DNA of 64,000 nucleotides from Flavobacterium frigidimaris (GTDB lineage Bacteria; Bacteroidota; Bacteroidia; Flavobacteriales; Flavobacteriaceae): positions 186,001-250,000 of the forward strand of contig FQWG01000003.1 in assembly GCA_900129595.1 (NCBI GenBank), read 5' to 3'. A model generated the notes under the pieces. The model saw only the letters and a list, made by a program, of their open reading frames with translations. It ran no database searches and had not been told where the DNA came from. The translations under genes and the position numbers were made by a program. This document shows, in pieces, positions 54,806 through 62,949 of this stretch; positions within the stretch are counted from its first letter, which is position 1, and the number at the start of each line of letters is the position of its first letter.

Positions 54806-55210
54806 TTATTTATTTGGGATGATAACTTGGGTTTGTTCTCCTGTATTGGTATCTAAAATATTTAGTGTGAGTCCGTCTGCAGATGGATAAACGTCGACAG
54901 AATAGCTTCCAAAAGTATAGGAACCTTCCTTAATACCATCAGTACCAAATTGTTGTTTGTAGAGAGAACTGGAAATCTGACTTAATAACTGGGCATTTAA
55001 ATTGGCTTTAAATCGCTCCAAATCAGTTTGTGGCGCTGTTATGGCCGTTTTATCTTTCTGCTTGTTCTGCGCTTCTGCGCTGCTCAAGAGCCATTGATAA
55101 TTGAAAGTATCTCCTCCAAAAGCCGGATTTACCGGTTTATAAACTAAAGCCTGCGCGTTTATAAACGGAGATAGTAGTAGCAATACTACGAGGGTTATAA
55201 TAAATTTCAT
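54806..55210 (-). CDS. csgF: Curli assembly factor CsgF
   Basis: 134 residues from the ATG at 55210, chosen for its signal peptide (MKFIITLVVLLLLSPFINAQ). The start of the mature protein, LVYKPVNPAFGGDTFNYQWLLSSAEAQN, follows E. coli CsgF, whose FRNPNFGGN...LLNSAQAQN region inserts into the CsgG pore. The rest (ERFKANLNAQLLSQISSSLY, YSVDVYPSADGLTLNILDTNTGEQT) also matches. CsgF couples secretion to nucleation at the surface. It is one base from csgG and about 16 bp from the CsgE frame. Confidence 0.92.
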   Translation of the reverse strand: MKFIITLVVLLLLSPFINAQALVYKPVNPAFGGDTFNYQWLLSSAEAQNKQKDKTAITAPQTDLERFKANLNAQLLSQISSSLYKQQFGTDGIKEGSYTFGSYSVDVYPSADGLTLNILDTNTGEQTQVIIPNK

Positions 55211-55226
55211 GTCGCTAATAATAAAA

Positions 55227-55529
55227 TTAATACTGAGTGAAATATTTTCGCTGTTTTTCTTTTTCTTTAAAATAAGTAAAGGTGGCATTTACAGATTCCT
55301 CTGCAACGGCGTCTAAAAATTCGTCATCCGGTCTGGCTAAAAACTCATAAATAACCTCATTATCGACGGTTATTGTTATGGCTGTATTTCTTGCAAAACT
55401 ATATTCTTCACCTATTGTTACTATCTTTTCAGCATTTATTCCAATATCATTGTACCTGTAATAATACCGATCATAAAAATCTTTACCAATTTTTGTTTTG
55501 GTGTCGTCCGTAATGATTCCTCTTAACAC
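55227..55529 (-). CDS. csgE: CsgE domain, out of frame with its N-terminal part
   Basis: The segment LRGIITDDTKTKIGKDFYDRYYYRYND and AITITVDNEVIYEFL match CsgE, the periplasmic gatekeeper that closes the CsgG pore and guides CsgA. The only in-frame start codons are a GTG at 55529 or none; the frame is open upstream to the poly-A run, reading DDVIVLPVDGFVLRG. It has no signal peptide of its own, yet CsgE must be exported. This implies it is normally expressed as a fusion with the signal-bearing upstream reading frame (55553-55957), joined by a -1 shift at 55563-55572. If not, csgE is broken here. Confidence 0.8.
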   Translation of the reverse strand: MLRGIITDDTKTKIGKDFYDRYYYRYNDIGINAEKIVTIGEEYSFARNTAITITVDNEVIYEFLARPDDEFLDAVAEESVNATFTYFKEKEKQRKYFTQY

Positions 55530-55552
55530 AAATCCGTCAACAGGAAGAACTA

Positions 55553-55957
55553 TTACATCGTCTTTTTTTTTTCCTGACCCAGAACTACACGATCTTTCGC
55601 TATTATTTGCTTGTCTTCATCATAAAACAATAATAATACGATTACCTCATCATCTTCTGACAGATTGATTTGTGAGGTTGATAGTTTTTGTCGTTCATTG
55701 GGCTGCAGGGTAAAAACACCAACTTGGTCATTATTAGACTGATTATTACTTTTACTATTGTTTTTTATAACAGACATTTTGTAGGCAGCACTCCTGATTA
55801 CCTCTGTAAGGTTTTCTGCCGTACCGGTAATTTTTACATTGCCTTCAACTTTCTCTATTTCGAGTTTTGCTTTTATTTTGTCTTGGGGGACCTGACCGTA
55901 TAATACGGCAGTTAAAAACAGAAATGAGAAAATAATATGTCGGTATATAAAACGCAT
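55553..55957 (-). CDS. Secreted CsgH-like domain, N-terminal part of csgE
   Basis: 134 residues with signal peptide (MRFIYRHIIFSFLFLTAVLYGQ) and one beta-sandwich domain: KAKLEIEKVEGNVKITGTAENLT, AAYKMSVIKN, GVFTLQPNERQKLSTSQINLSEDDEVIVLLLFYDEDKQIIAKD. The pattern recalls the CsgH/curli-accessory domain. The frame ends QEKKKTM-stop just after a run of ten A. Shifting by -1 there yields QEKKKDDVIVLPVDGF and then the CsgE domain without a stop. It starts 9 bp after the minor curlin gene. Confidence 0.75.
   Translation of the reverse strand: MRFIYRHIIFSFLFLTAVLYGQVPQDKIKAKLEIEKVEGNVKITGTAENLTEVIRSAAYKMSVIKNNSKSNNQSNNDQVGVFTLQPNERQKLSTSQINLSEDDEVIVLLLFYDEDKQIIAKDRVVLGQEKKKTM
55563..55572 (-). 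other. Slippery A10 run joining the CsgH-like and CsgE frames
   Basis: On the reverse strand the codons are CAG GAA AAA AAA AAG ACG ATG TAA. A-AAA-AAG is the classical -1 frameshift heptamer (as in E. coli dnaX), in the right phase. A -1 slip after AAG gives GAC GAT GTA, exactly the CsgE frame. Ten A also favour RNA-polymerase slippage: one extra A gives the same product. A mutation or sequencing error of one base is the alternative. Confidence 0.65.
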
Positions 55958-55966
55958 GTTTTAAAT

Positions 55967-56488
55967 TTATTGATTGATAAGAATTATCGAAGCTCCATTT
56001 CCTGTCTGGGTAATTTTCATGTTCTTAGACATCGAATTGGTTCCAATATTTTTAATGTTTTGATTGTCTCCTTTTTGGACCATTTCCATATTTACATTAT
56101 AATTGGTATACAATGTAAAATCTGAAATTTTGTTATTATCGCCTCTTTGCACCACATTTTGCGTGATTGTTTTAGCATTTTTATCTAAAAGCAACTGATT
56201 GCGATCTCCAATTTGATTGACGGCAACTTTGGTTTCTTTTGATTTTAAAAATGCTGTTACTGTATTTAAATCTCCGATTTGCTGTATATTAATACCCGAT
56301 TGGATTTTTTGATTTAAATCATTCTGAGCCTTTTTATCCATTGAAGAAACTAAACTAAAAGCGACTTGTTTTGAATTAAAAACAGACGAGCTATAGTTTT
56401 TAAAATCTGAATCATCCTCTTTTTCCTGTGCATAAAACACCGGAGAAAAAAGCAAGAAAACGATACTGGTTAAAATGAAAGTTTTCAT
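55967..56488 (-). CDS. Minor curlin-like protein (CsgB-like nucleator)
   Basis: 173 residues, signal peptide (ends VFYAQ). The C-terminal two thirds contain degenerate curlin repeats: QIGDLNTVTAF, QIGDRNQLLL, QRGDNNKISD, QKGDNQNIKNI and QTGNGASIILINQ, spaced about 20-25 residues. The N-terminal 55 residues are non-repetitive. The shorter, more divergent repeats and the position after the major curlin suggest the CsgB-type nucleator or a minor subunit, but orthology to CsgB cannot be proved from the sequence. Confidence 0.8.
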   Translation of the reverse strand: MKTFILTSIVFLLFSPVFYAQEKEDDSDFKNYSSSVFNSKQVAFSLVSSMDKKAQNDLNQKIQSGINIQQIGDLNTVTAFLKSKETKVAVNQIGDRNQLLLDKNAKTITQNVVQRGDNNKISDFTLYTNYNVNMEMVQKGDNQNIKNIGTNSMSKNMKITQTGNGASIILINQ

Positions 56489-56511
56489 CTTGATTTTATT
56501 TAAATTAAAAA

Positions 56512-56544
56512 AATGAGATAGTTACGTTCTGCAACTATCTCATT
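56512..56544 (-). terminator. Attenuating hairpin between major and minor curlin genes
   Basis: A 12-bp stem (56512-56523 with 56533-56544) and a T run on the reverse strand, 14 bp after the csgA stop. It would favour high csgA mRNA relative to the downstream secretion genes. Confidence 0.8.
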
Positions 56545-56558
56545 TGTTTTTTAGAGTA

Positions 56559-57404
56559 TTAGTTACTTTGAGTAACAGTAATTGTATTTGTATTTCCTTT
56601 TGAAAATGCAATACTAGAATGCGCTGCACCAGTTTGTGTAACAGTAGCTATATTGAAGTTACCAATTTGCAAAGTGTCTTCAGTTAACTTAGTACCATTT
56701 TGTACACTTGTAGCTTTGTTCTCATCACCATATTGGTAGTGGTTAGACGTATTTTTGTCTGCCACAGAAGTACCAGATGGAGAAGTTTGTGTTTGCCAAG
56801 ATTGGTTATGAACACCACCTTGAGAAGCATAAGCTACATTGTTATCTCCGTTTTGAGTTTGTGTAGCCTCATTTTTGCTATGAGGAGCAAATGGAACATT
56901 TACAGCTGCAACATGTCCTAATTGAGTAGCATTGAACGGAAGTCCGGTTGGTTTTTCGTTTCCTGTTGTTCCCTGATCTACAGTAGCAGTATTGCTGTTA
57001 CCTGTTTGTTTTTGAGTTGCGATGTCAAATCCTCCTAATGCACTTGAAGCTCCCGCAATTTGATCTTGCCATATTGTAGCTTTATTGCTGTTTCCGGTTT
57101 GAGTTTGGTACGCTTTGTTGTCATGGTTACTTTGAGAAATAAATGCGCCGTTGTTATTACCGGTTTGTTTTACATCAGCTTTGTTGTCTTTAGCTGCATA
57201 CAAACCTGGTTGAATTCCCTGGTAAACTTCAGATTTGTTGTTGTCTCCTAATTGATCTACAAGAGACCCATTATGCGATCCGTTTTGTGTTACAATACCA
57301 GTGTCGGTGTTACCAACTTGATTTACTGATGATGTGTTTCCCTGTGCAAAAGCCGCTGCTCCTACCAATAGCATCGCTGAGATGCTCAAAATTACTTTTT
57401 TCAT
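56559..57404 (-). CDS. csgA: Major curlin (amyloid fibre subunit, CsgA-like)
   Basis: 281 residues, longer than E. coli CsgA (151). A signal peptide (ends AAFAQ) precedes about ten curlin-like repeats of the form Q.G..N.A...Q, for example QTGNNNGAFISQ, QTGNSNKATIWQ, QTGNSNTATVDQ, QNGDNNVAYASQ, QIGNFNIATVTQ. Longer non-repetitive inserts lie between repeats. Such strand-loop-strand repeats stack into a beta-solenoid amyloid secreted through CsgG. It is the first gene of the operon, with a textbook Bacteroidota promoter 120-150 bp upstream. Confidence 0.9.
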   Translation of the reverse strand: MKKVILSISAMLLVGAAAFAQGNTSSVNQVGNTDTGIVTQNGSHNGSLVDQLGDNNKSEVYQGIQPGLYAAKDNKADVKQTGNNNGAFISQSNHDNKAYQTQTGNSNKATIWQDQIAGASSALGGFDIATQKQTGNSNTATVDQGTTGNEKPTGLPFNATQLGHVAAVNVPFAPHSKNEATQTQNGDNNVAYASQGGVHNQSWQTQTSPSGTSVADKNTSNHYQYGDENKATSVQNGTKLTEDTLQIGNFNIATVTQTGAAHSSIAFSKGNTNTITVTQSN

Positions 57405-57530
57405 AATAGATATATTTAATTGGTTATTAATACAACTTATTATGTAGGTCAGTGTGATTTGGGGAAATCAAGCCATCAAAAAACGTCATTCGAAAATAAA
57501 ATCAGAAGACTTATTTTCTTTCTTCATGAC

Positions 57531-57559
57531 CAAAATTAGAAAACTTCTCGAAAATCAAA
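57531..57559 (-). promoter_or_regulatory. csgA promoter, perfect Bacteroidota consensus
   Basis: Reverse strand: TTTG (57556-57559), exactly 17 bp, then TAATTTTG (57531-57538), a full match to TTTG-N17-TAnnTTTG. The start of transcription should lie near 57524. Confidence 0.7.
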
Positions 57560-57752
57560 TCAAGTATAAATACCTATTTTACAATAACATAACCACTTTT
57601 CGATGAACTGTAAAACTATCTCGACGAACTACTGAAATCAGCAAAAACATAAGTAGGAAATTACTTTCTTATCATAATTTCTTTACATTTACCCCTAATT
57701 ATATGCTAAAAACAACATTAACAATGCATTATTTTAACATTACAACAAAAAA

Positions 57753-57777
57753 AAGCCCACCTAAATTCGATGGGCTT
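57753..57777 (-). terminator. Rho-independent terminator of the type III glutamine synthetase gene
   Basis: AAGCCCA (57753-57759) and TGGGCTT (57771-57777) with a run of eight T on the reverse strand, 22 bp after the stop. Confidence 0.85.
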
Positions 57778-57799
57778 GGTAGAATTGTTAAATTACTAT

Positions 57800-59989
57800 T
57801 TATTTGGTAAACAATAACTCTCTGTATTTGGTTAATGTCCAGCTTTCGTCGTCTACAAGTAGCTCTAATTTATCACAGTGATTACGAATATCTTCAAAAT
57901 AAGGTTTCACTTTATTACAGTAAGCCTCGGCCATTTTTTGCGCATCGGTTAAATGATTGGCTGTTCTTCTTTCGTCTGTCATCGCCAATACTTTAGAATT
58001 GATTCCTTCAATATGGCCGGAAATCTCTTTAATCAAAACGATCTGCTCTTTTGCAATAGTCTCAAATTCTTTTCCAAAGATCTCTTTTAATCCTTTTACA
58101 TTTTCGATTAAGGTATTTTGGTAACGTATTGCCGTAGGAATAACATGGTTTCTGGCAATATCTCCCAAAACCCTTCCTTCGATCTGAATTTTCTTAGTGT
58201 ATTCTTCTAATTCTATTTCATAACGTGCTTCAGCTTCAATATGATTTAGAATTCCTAATTCAGAAAATAAATCCAAAGCTTGTTTCGAAACTTTAGCCTT
58301 AATTGCTTCCGGAGTGGTTTTAAAATTACTTAAACCTCTTTTTGCCGCTTCTTTCTCCCAACTTTCGCTATATCCGTCACCTTCAAAAAGTATTTTTTTA
58401 GATTGTTTGATATACTCTCGTAATACATTAAATATCGCATCGTCTTTTTTCATGTCTTTCGACTCGATCAAAGTATCTACTTCTATTTTAAAGTCTTTTA
58501 ATTGTTTGGCAACAATCGCATTCAAAGTGGTCATCGCGTTTGAACAGTTTGAATTTGATCCAACGGCTCTGAACTCCCATTTATTTCCGGTGAAGGCAAA
58601 AGGCGATGTTCTGTTTCTGTCTGTATTGTCTAAAAGAACGTCCGGAATTTTACCTACTACATTCAATTTTAAATCTGTTTTTTCTTCAGGAGATAATTTT
58701 CCTGTTGTAACGCTTTCTAACTCAGATAACACTTTGGTCAATTGTGCCCCGATAAAAACAGAGATTATGGCCGGCGGCGCTTCATTGGCTCCTAATCTGT
58801 GATCATTACTTGCTGTTGCAATAGCAGCCCTTAATAATGTTTCGTAATCATTAACTGCTTTTATGGTATTAATAAAGAAGGTCAGGAACTGCAAATTACT
58901 CATTGGCGTTTTACTCGGACTTAACAAATTAACTCCCGTGTCTGTTGCCAGTGACCAGTTATTGTGTTTTCCTGATCCGTTTACTCCTTTAAAAGGTTTT
59001 TCGTGAAACAATACTTTAAAGTCGTGACGCTCGGCCACTTTTTGCATCACATCCATTAATAAAGAGTTATGATCTACCGCAAGATTGGTTTCTTCGAAAA
59101 TGGGTGCCAGCTCAAACTGATTTGGTGCTACTTCGTTATGACGTGTTTTTACCGGAATTCCTAACAACATACATTCCTGCTCTAAATCTCTCATATAAGT
59201 CAGGGCACGTGTTGGAATTGATCCAAAATAATGATCGTCTAATTGTTGTCCTTTTGCAGAAGTGTGTCCTAATAAGGTTCTTCCGGTCATCATCAGGTCA
59301 GGACGAGAATTGGCCAATGCTTTATCAATAAGGAAATATTCCTGTTCCCATCCTAAAGTAGCGGTTACCTTTTTTACATTTTTATCAAAGTATTTACATA
59401 CTTCTGTCGCTGCTTCATCTATAGCAGATAAAGCTCTTAACAACGGAATCTTATTGTCTAAAGCTTCTCCCGTATAAGCGATAAAAACAGTTGGAATACA
59501 TAAAGTAGTCCCGTAAATAAATGCCGGAGAAGTTGGGTCCCAGGCCGTATATCCTCTGGCTTCGAATGTATTTCTGATTCCGCCATTCGGGAAACTCGAT
59601 GCATCCGGTTCTTGTTGTACCAGTTGTGCTCCGCCAAATTTCTCTACAGGATCACTTCCGTCATAAGAGACTTCAAAAAAAGCATCGTGTTTTTCGGCAG
59701 TAGTTCCTGTAAGTGGCTGAAACCAGTGTGTATAATGAGTAACACCTTTGGATAATGCCCATTCTTTCATTCCCATGGCGATATAATCTGCCAGTTTTCT
59801 GTCTATTTTAGTTCCATGCTGAATGGCATCTCTAACTCCCTTTAAAGCATCCGAAGTCAAAAACTGCTTCATTGCTTTTTCATTAAACACATTTGCACCA
59901 AAAATGTTAGATTTTCTATCGATTTCTTCAAAATGTACTGGCTTTCTTGTAGAAGCATCTCTCAAGGCCTGGAAACGTAATGTTGACAT
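57800..59989 (-). CDS. glnN: Glutamine synthetase type III
   Basis: ATP-dependent synthesis of glutamine from glutamate and ammonia. 729 residues, the size of GSIII enzymes (about 700-730) and far longer than GSI or GSII. Landmarks: the N-terminal segment of the type, WFQPLTGTTAEKHDAFF, GTTLCIPTVFIAYTGEALDNKIPLLRA, LGWEQEYFLID, RHNEVAPNQFELAPIFE, FHEKPFKGVNGSGKHNNWSL and RNRTSPFAFTGNKWEFR. It is divergent from the type II enzyme at 60417, with a 427-bp shared region. Confidence 0.95.
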   Translation of the reverse strand: MSTLRFQALRDASTRKPVHFEEIDRKSNIFGANVFNEKAMKQFLTSDALKGVRDAIQHGTKIDRKLADYIAMGMKEWALSKGVTHYTHWFQPLTGTTAEKHDAFFEVSYDGSDPVEKFGGAQLVQQEPDASSFPNGGIRNTFEARGYTAWDPTSPAFIYGTTLCIPTVFIAYTGEALDNKIPLLRALSAIDEAATEVCKYFDKNVKKVTATLGWEQEYFLIDKALANSRPDLMMTGRTLLGHTSAKGQQLDDHYFGSIPTRALTYMRDLEQECMLLGIPVKTRHNEVAPNQFELAPIFEETNLAVDHNSLLMDVMQKVAERHDFKVLFHEKPFKGVNGSGKHNNWSLATDTGVNLLSPSKTPMSNLQFLTFFINTIKAVNDYETLLRAAIATASNDHRLGANEAPPAIISVFIGAQLTKVLSELESVTTGKLSPEEKTDLKLNVVGKIPDVLLDNTDRNRTSPFAFTGNKWEFRAVGSNSNCSNAMTTLNAIVAKQLKDFKIEVDTLIESKDMKKDDAIFNVLREYIKQSKKILFEGDGYSESWEKEAAKRGLSNFKTTPEAIKAKVSKQALDLFSELGILNHIEAEARYEIELEEYTKKIQIEGRVLGDIARNHVIPTAIRYQNTLIENVKGLKEIFGKEFETIAKEQIVLIKEISGHIEGINSKVLAMTDERRTANHLTDAQKMAEAYCNKVKPYFEDIRNHCDKLELLVDDESWTLTKYRELLFTK

Positions 59990-60037
59990 GTATAATAAGT
60001 TTAAAATTTGTACTAATTTTTACTAAAAAATGATCGA

Positions 60038-60045
60038 CAAATATA
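60038..60045 (-). promoter_or_regulatory. Candidate -7 element of glnN
   Basis: TATATTTG on the reverse strand, 49 bp upstream of the ATG. No clear -33. Confidence 0.4.
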
Positions 60046-60370
60046 AACAAATAAAAAGGCTGTTTATAGGATAAATTTGAGATTTTTATTCGACGATTTT
60101 TCAACGTAAGATGCTTTTTTCAAAGAATAATGAATTTGATTTGAAAAAATATAACAAAACACCTCAGTATTCTTCATTAAATAAACATTTTTTCACAATT
60201 CCTTAACCTCAAATACCAATAAAGACAAGTAATTTTTACGAATTTATTTTTTAAAGGTATAAAAAATTGCTTTTTTAAAAATATACCCCTCCCAAAATTG
60301 CGCTTATCTAAAAAATAATACTCGCTTAAACAAAATAGCCCCCTAATTTTTACGGCTAAAAAAATAAATC

Positions 60371-60378
60371 TATATTTG
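60371..60378 (+). promoter_or_regulatory. Candidate -7 element of glnII
   Basis: TATATTTG, 39 bp upstream of the ATG at 60417. The -33 region reads TTTT at about 20 bp spacing. Confidence 0.4.
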
Positions 60379-60416
60379 ACCCAACGAAAAAAACAAAAAA
60401 ATTAATTTATATTATT

Positions 60417-61433
60417 ATGGCTAAAATTAAGTTAGAGTACATTTGGTTAGATGGATATGAACCAACTCAAAATCTTAGAAGTAAAACTAAAGTTGAAGAG
60501 CATGAAAATTTCAAAGGAACGTTAGAAGAACTTGGAAATTGGTCATTTGATGGTTCATCTACAAAACAAGCCGAAGGAGGATCTTCAGACTGTCTGTTAG
60601 TTCCTGTTGCAATTTATCCTGATCCAACTCGTATAAACGGGTACATTGTAATGTCAGAAGTTATGTTTGCTGACGGAACACCACACCCTTCTAACGGTAG
60701 AGCTACAATTGATGATGATAATGATGATTTTTGGTTTGGTTTCGAACAAGAGTATTTCATCATGGATACTAAAACTTTATTGCCATTAGGTTTCCCTGTT
60801 GGAGGTTATCCTGCTCCACAAGGTATGTACTACTGTTCTGTAGGTGGAAAAAACACTCACGGAAGAAAATTAGTAGAAGAACATGCTGACTTATGTATCG
60901 CTGCAGGTCTTAACTTTGAAGGAATCAACCAAGAGGTTGCTTGCGGACAATGGGAATTTCAATTATTTGCAAAAGGTGCTAAAAAAGCCGGAGATGAAAT
61001 CTGGGTTGCTCGTTACTTATTAGACCGTTTGACTGAAAAATACGGTTACTATATAGAATATCACCCAAAACCACTTGGAGATACAGACTGGAATGGTTCA
61101 GGTATGCATGCTAACTTCTCTAACGAGGTGTTAAGAACATGTGGTTCTAAAGAAACTTACGAAAAAATATGTGAAGCTTTCCGTCCTGTTGTTGCAGAAC
61201 ACATTGCAGTTTACGGAGCTTACAACGACCAACGTTTAACTGGTAAACATGAAACTGCTTCTATTCACGATTTCTCTTATGGAGTATCTGATAGAGGAGC
61301 TTCAATCAGAATTCCTTTATATACAGTTCAAAAAGGATGGAAAGGATACCTTGAAGACAGAAGACCAGCATCAAACGGTGATCCGTACAAAATTGCTGCA
61401 AGAATTATCAAAACTGTAAAATCAGCGCTATAA
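60417..61433 (+). CDS. glnII: Glutamine synthetase type II (eukaryotic-type)
   Basis: 338 residues, the short GSII form common in eukaryotes and some bacteria. WSFDGSST (42-49) is the beta-grasp signature; the catalytic domain carries FGFEQEYFIMD, YYCSVGGKN, GINQEVACGQWEFQ, WNGSGMHANFS, LTGKHETASIHDFSYG and a final DRRPASNGDPY. All catalytic segments are intact. It is divergent from a type III enzyme. A strong terminator follows. Confidence 0.95.
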   Translation: MAKIKLEYIWLDGYEPTQNLRSKTKVEEHENFKGTLEELGNWSFDGSSTKQAEGGSSDCLLVPVAIYPDPTRINGYIVMSEVMFADGTPHPSNGRATIDDDNDDFWFGFEQEYFIMDTKTLLPLGFPVGGYPAPQGMYYCSVGGKNTHGRKLVEEHADLCIAAGLNFEGINQEVACGQWEFQLFAKGAKKAGDEIWVARYLLDRLTEKYGYYIEYHPKPLGDTDWNGSGMHANFSNEVLRTCGSKETYEKICEAFRPVVAEHIAVYGAYNDQRLTGKHETASIHDFSYGVSDRGASIRIPLYTVQKGWKGYLEDRRPASNGDPYKIAARIIKTVKSAL

Positions 61434-61452
61434 TTCATAGTTATATTATACT

Positions 61453-61487
61453 AAAAAGTGCCATCTTAACCGATGGCACTTTTTTTT
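61453..61487 (+). terminator. Rho-independent terminator of glnII
   Basis: A 13-bp stem AAAAAGTGCCATC/GATGGCACTTTTT (61453-61465 with 61472-61484) and a T run. Confidence 0.92.
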
Positions 61488-61503
61488 GTTTACTATATTT
61501 AGG

Positions 61504-61760
61504 TATCTAAACCCAATTGTCAGTTCGAGCGGAGTCGAGAACCTTTATAGTGTTTGAACAAAATCTGTCGTCACAAGCATTTCGACTTCGCTCAATGTGA
61601 CACAACGTTTTCAATAATAAACCTGACAGGTTTTAAAAACCTGTAGGGTTTATAAAAAAGTATCAAATCCCAATTGTCAATTCGAGCGAAGTCGGGAACC
61701 TTTATAGTACAAAACTAATCGCAACCACAATTTAACTTCAATTAATGTGACGGAACATGT
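61504..61760. repeat. Two imperfect direct copies of a GTCATTTCGA-family element
   Basis: Copies at about 61504-61605 and 61661-61760 share CCAATTGTCA(G/A)TTCGAGCG(G/A)AGTCG(A/G)GAACCTTTATAGT and a 3' end AATGTGAC. Within each, the start and end face each other as an inverted repeat (GTCA..TTCGAGCGGAGTCGA against TTTCGACTTCGCTCAATGTGAC). The second has decayed at its 3' arm. A small AAACCTGACAGGTTT/AAAACCTGTAGGGTTT hairpin lies between. Confidence 0.7.
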
Positions 61761-61843
61761 TAAATTTGAGGTAACTTTTTGATAATTAATTTTTCACGTT
61801 AAACACCAAAAACTATCTTTGTAAATCATTAAAAATAAACATC

Positions 61844-62818
61844 ATGATAGTCTGGATTTTGTTTTTGTTGGCCGTTGTTTTGATCCTTACTTTAGATTTG
61901 GGAGTATTTAATAAAAACCCTCATATTATCAGCACTAAAGAAGCAAGTAAATGGACTCTCATTTGGGTCACATTATCTTTCCTGTTTTCGGGAGTCATTT
62001 ATTGGCTTTATACCACAGATTATATCGAAAATCCGGATAATCTAAAACCAGCCGTGGCTTCGATGAAGTTTATTACGGGGTATTTGATCGAACTCTCTTT
62101 AAGTGTCGATAATATTTTTGTAATTGCAATTATTTTTGCCTCTTTCAAAATCCCCCAAAAATACCAGCACCGTGTTTTATTCTGGGGAATTTTAGGCGCA
62201 GTGGTTTTCCGTGGATTGATGATTTTCTTTGGTGTAATGCTCATTCATAAATTTGCCTGGACTACTTATTTGTTTGGTGCTTTCCTGATATTTACTGCCT
62301 TAAAAATGTTATTCTCCGGCGATGATGATGACTTTCACCCAAAAGATTCTTTTGTATACAAAACACTTGGAAAAATCATCCCCATTACAGCTGAAATGGA
62401 CGGTGAAAAGTTTTTCATCAGTACAAAAACCGCCAAAAGAACCGCAACGCCATTATTTGTAGCCTTGGTTGTTATTGAGGTTATGGACGTTCTTTTTGCT
62501 GTAGATAGTGTTCCCGCCATCTTAGCGATTACCTCTGACCCGTTTTTGGTCTTCAGTTCTAATATCTTTGCAATTCTGGGATTACGTTCGATGTACTTTT
62601 TCTTAGCCAATATGCTGGCAAGATTCAGTTTCTTAGAATATAGTTTAGTAGCTATTTTAGCCTTTGTGGGATTAAAAATGCTTTTACACGAATGGATTCA
62701 GGTACCGGAATGGGCTTCATTAGGTTTTATTGCACTTTCGCTTTTAGTGGGGATTTTGGTTTCTCTTAAATTTGGAAAAGAAAAAGAACTTACTGATACT
62801 GATTTAGAACAGGAATAA
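61844..62818 (+). CDS. TerC/Alx-family membrane protein (probable metal exporter)
   Basis: 324 residues, about nine membrane helices. Charged intramembrane motifs typical of TerC: ELSLSVDNIFV (Glu83, Asp89, Asn90) and EVMDVLFAVDSVPA (Asp221). An acidic cytoplasmic loop (FSGDDDDFHPKD) and GLRSMYFFLANML are also usual. Family members such as Alx and MeeF/Y export manganese; others are linked to tellurite resistance. No yybP-ykoY manganese riboswitch was recognised upstream; that space holds repeats. Single gene with terminator. Confidence 0.88.
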   Translation: MIVWILFLLAVVLILTLDLGVFNKNPHIISTKEASKWTLIWVTLSFLFSGVIYWLYTTDYIENPDNLKPAVASMKFITGYLIELSLSVDNIFVIAIIFASFKIPQKYQHRVLFWGILGAVVFRGLMIFFGVMLIHKFAWTTYLFGAFLIFTALKMLFSGDDDDFHPKDSFVYKTLGKIIPITAEMDGEKFFISTKTAKRTATPLFVALVVIEVMDVLFAVDSVPAILAITSDPFLVFSSNIFAILGLRSMYFFLANMLARFSFLEYSLVAILAFVGLKMLLHEWIQVPEWASLGFIALSLLVGILVSLKFGKEKELTDTDLEQE

Positions 62819-62843
62819 TATTCCTGAAACATATATTTATAAT

Positions 62844-62875
62844 AAAGGCTATCCCAAAAAGATAGCCTTTTATTT
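62844..62875 (+). terminator. Rho-independent terminator of the TerC-family gene
   Basis: A 10-bp stem AAAGGCTATC/GATAGCCTTT (62844-62853 with 62861-62870) with a T-rich tail. Confidence 0.88.
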
Positions 62876-62949
62876 TTATTGATCATTTGTTATTTCGCTA
62901 CTAGACTTAAGAGACAGACGATTTCGAATAATCGTTTTAATAAATCTAC

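Larger units (their letters stand above)
57405..57799. other. csgA leader and promoter region
   Basis: 395 bp. It holds the csgA promoter at 57531-57559 and the glnN terminator at 57753-57777. The csgA leader is about 120 nt. No gene or strong repeat is seen. Confidence 0.6.
59990..60416. other. Divergent control region of two glutamine synthetase genes
   Basis: 427 bp, very AT-rich. A TATATTTG box occurs on each strand: 60038-60045 (reverse, 49 bp before glnN) and 60371-60378 (forward, 39 bp before glnII). Their -33 elements are weak, which would fit activator-dependent promoters. No gene or riboswitch seen. Confidence 0.5.

Noticed and set aside
55211..55288. Longer start for CsgF and a separate small protein from 55288
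   Set aside because: The extra 26 residues are basic and overlap the CsgE 3' end; the ATG at 55210 gives a clean signal peptide.
58314..58802. 162-codon frame opposite the type III glutamine synthetase
   Set aside because: Fully inside a highly conserved enzyme gene; no start signals or family pattern.
61488..61843. Manganese (yybP-ykoY) riboswitch upstream of the TerC-family gene
   Set aside because: The leader is filled by the GTCATTTCGA repeats; I could not find the conserved riboswitch loops.
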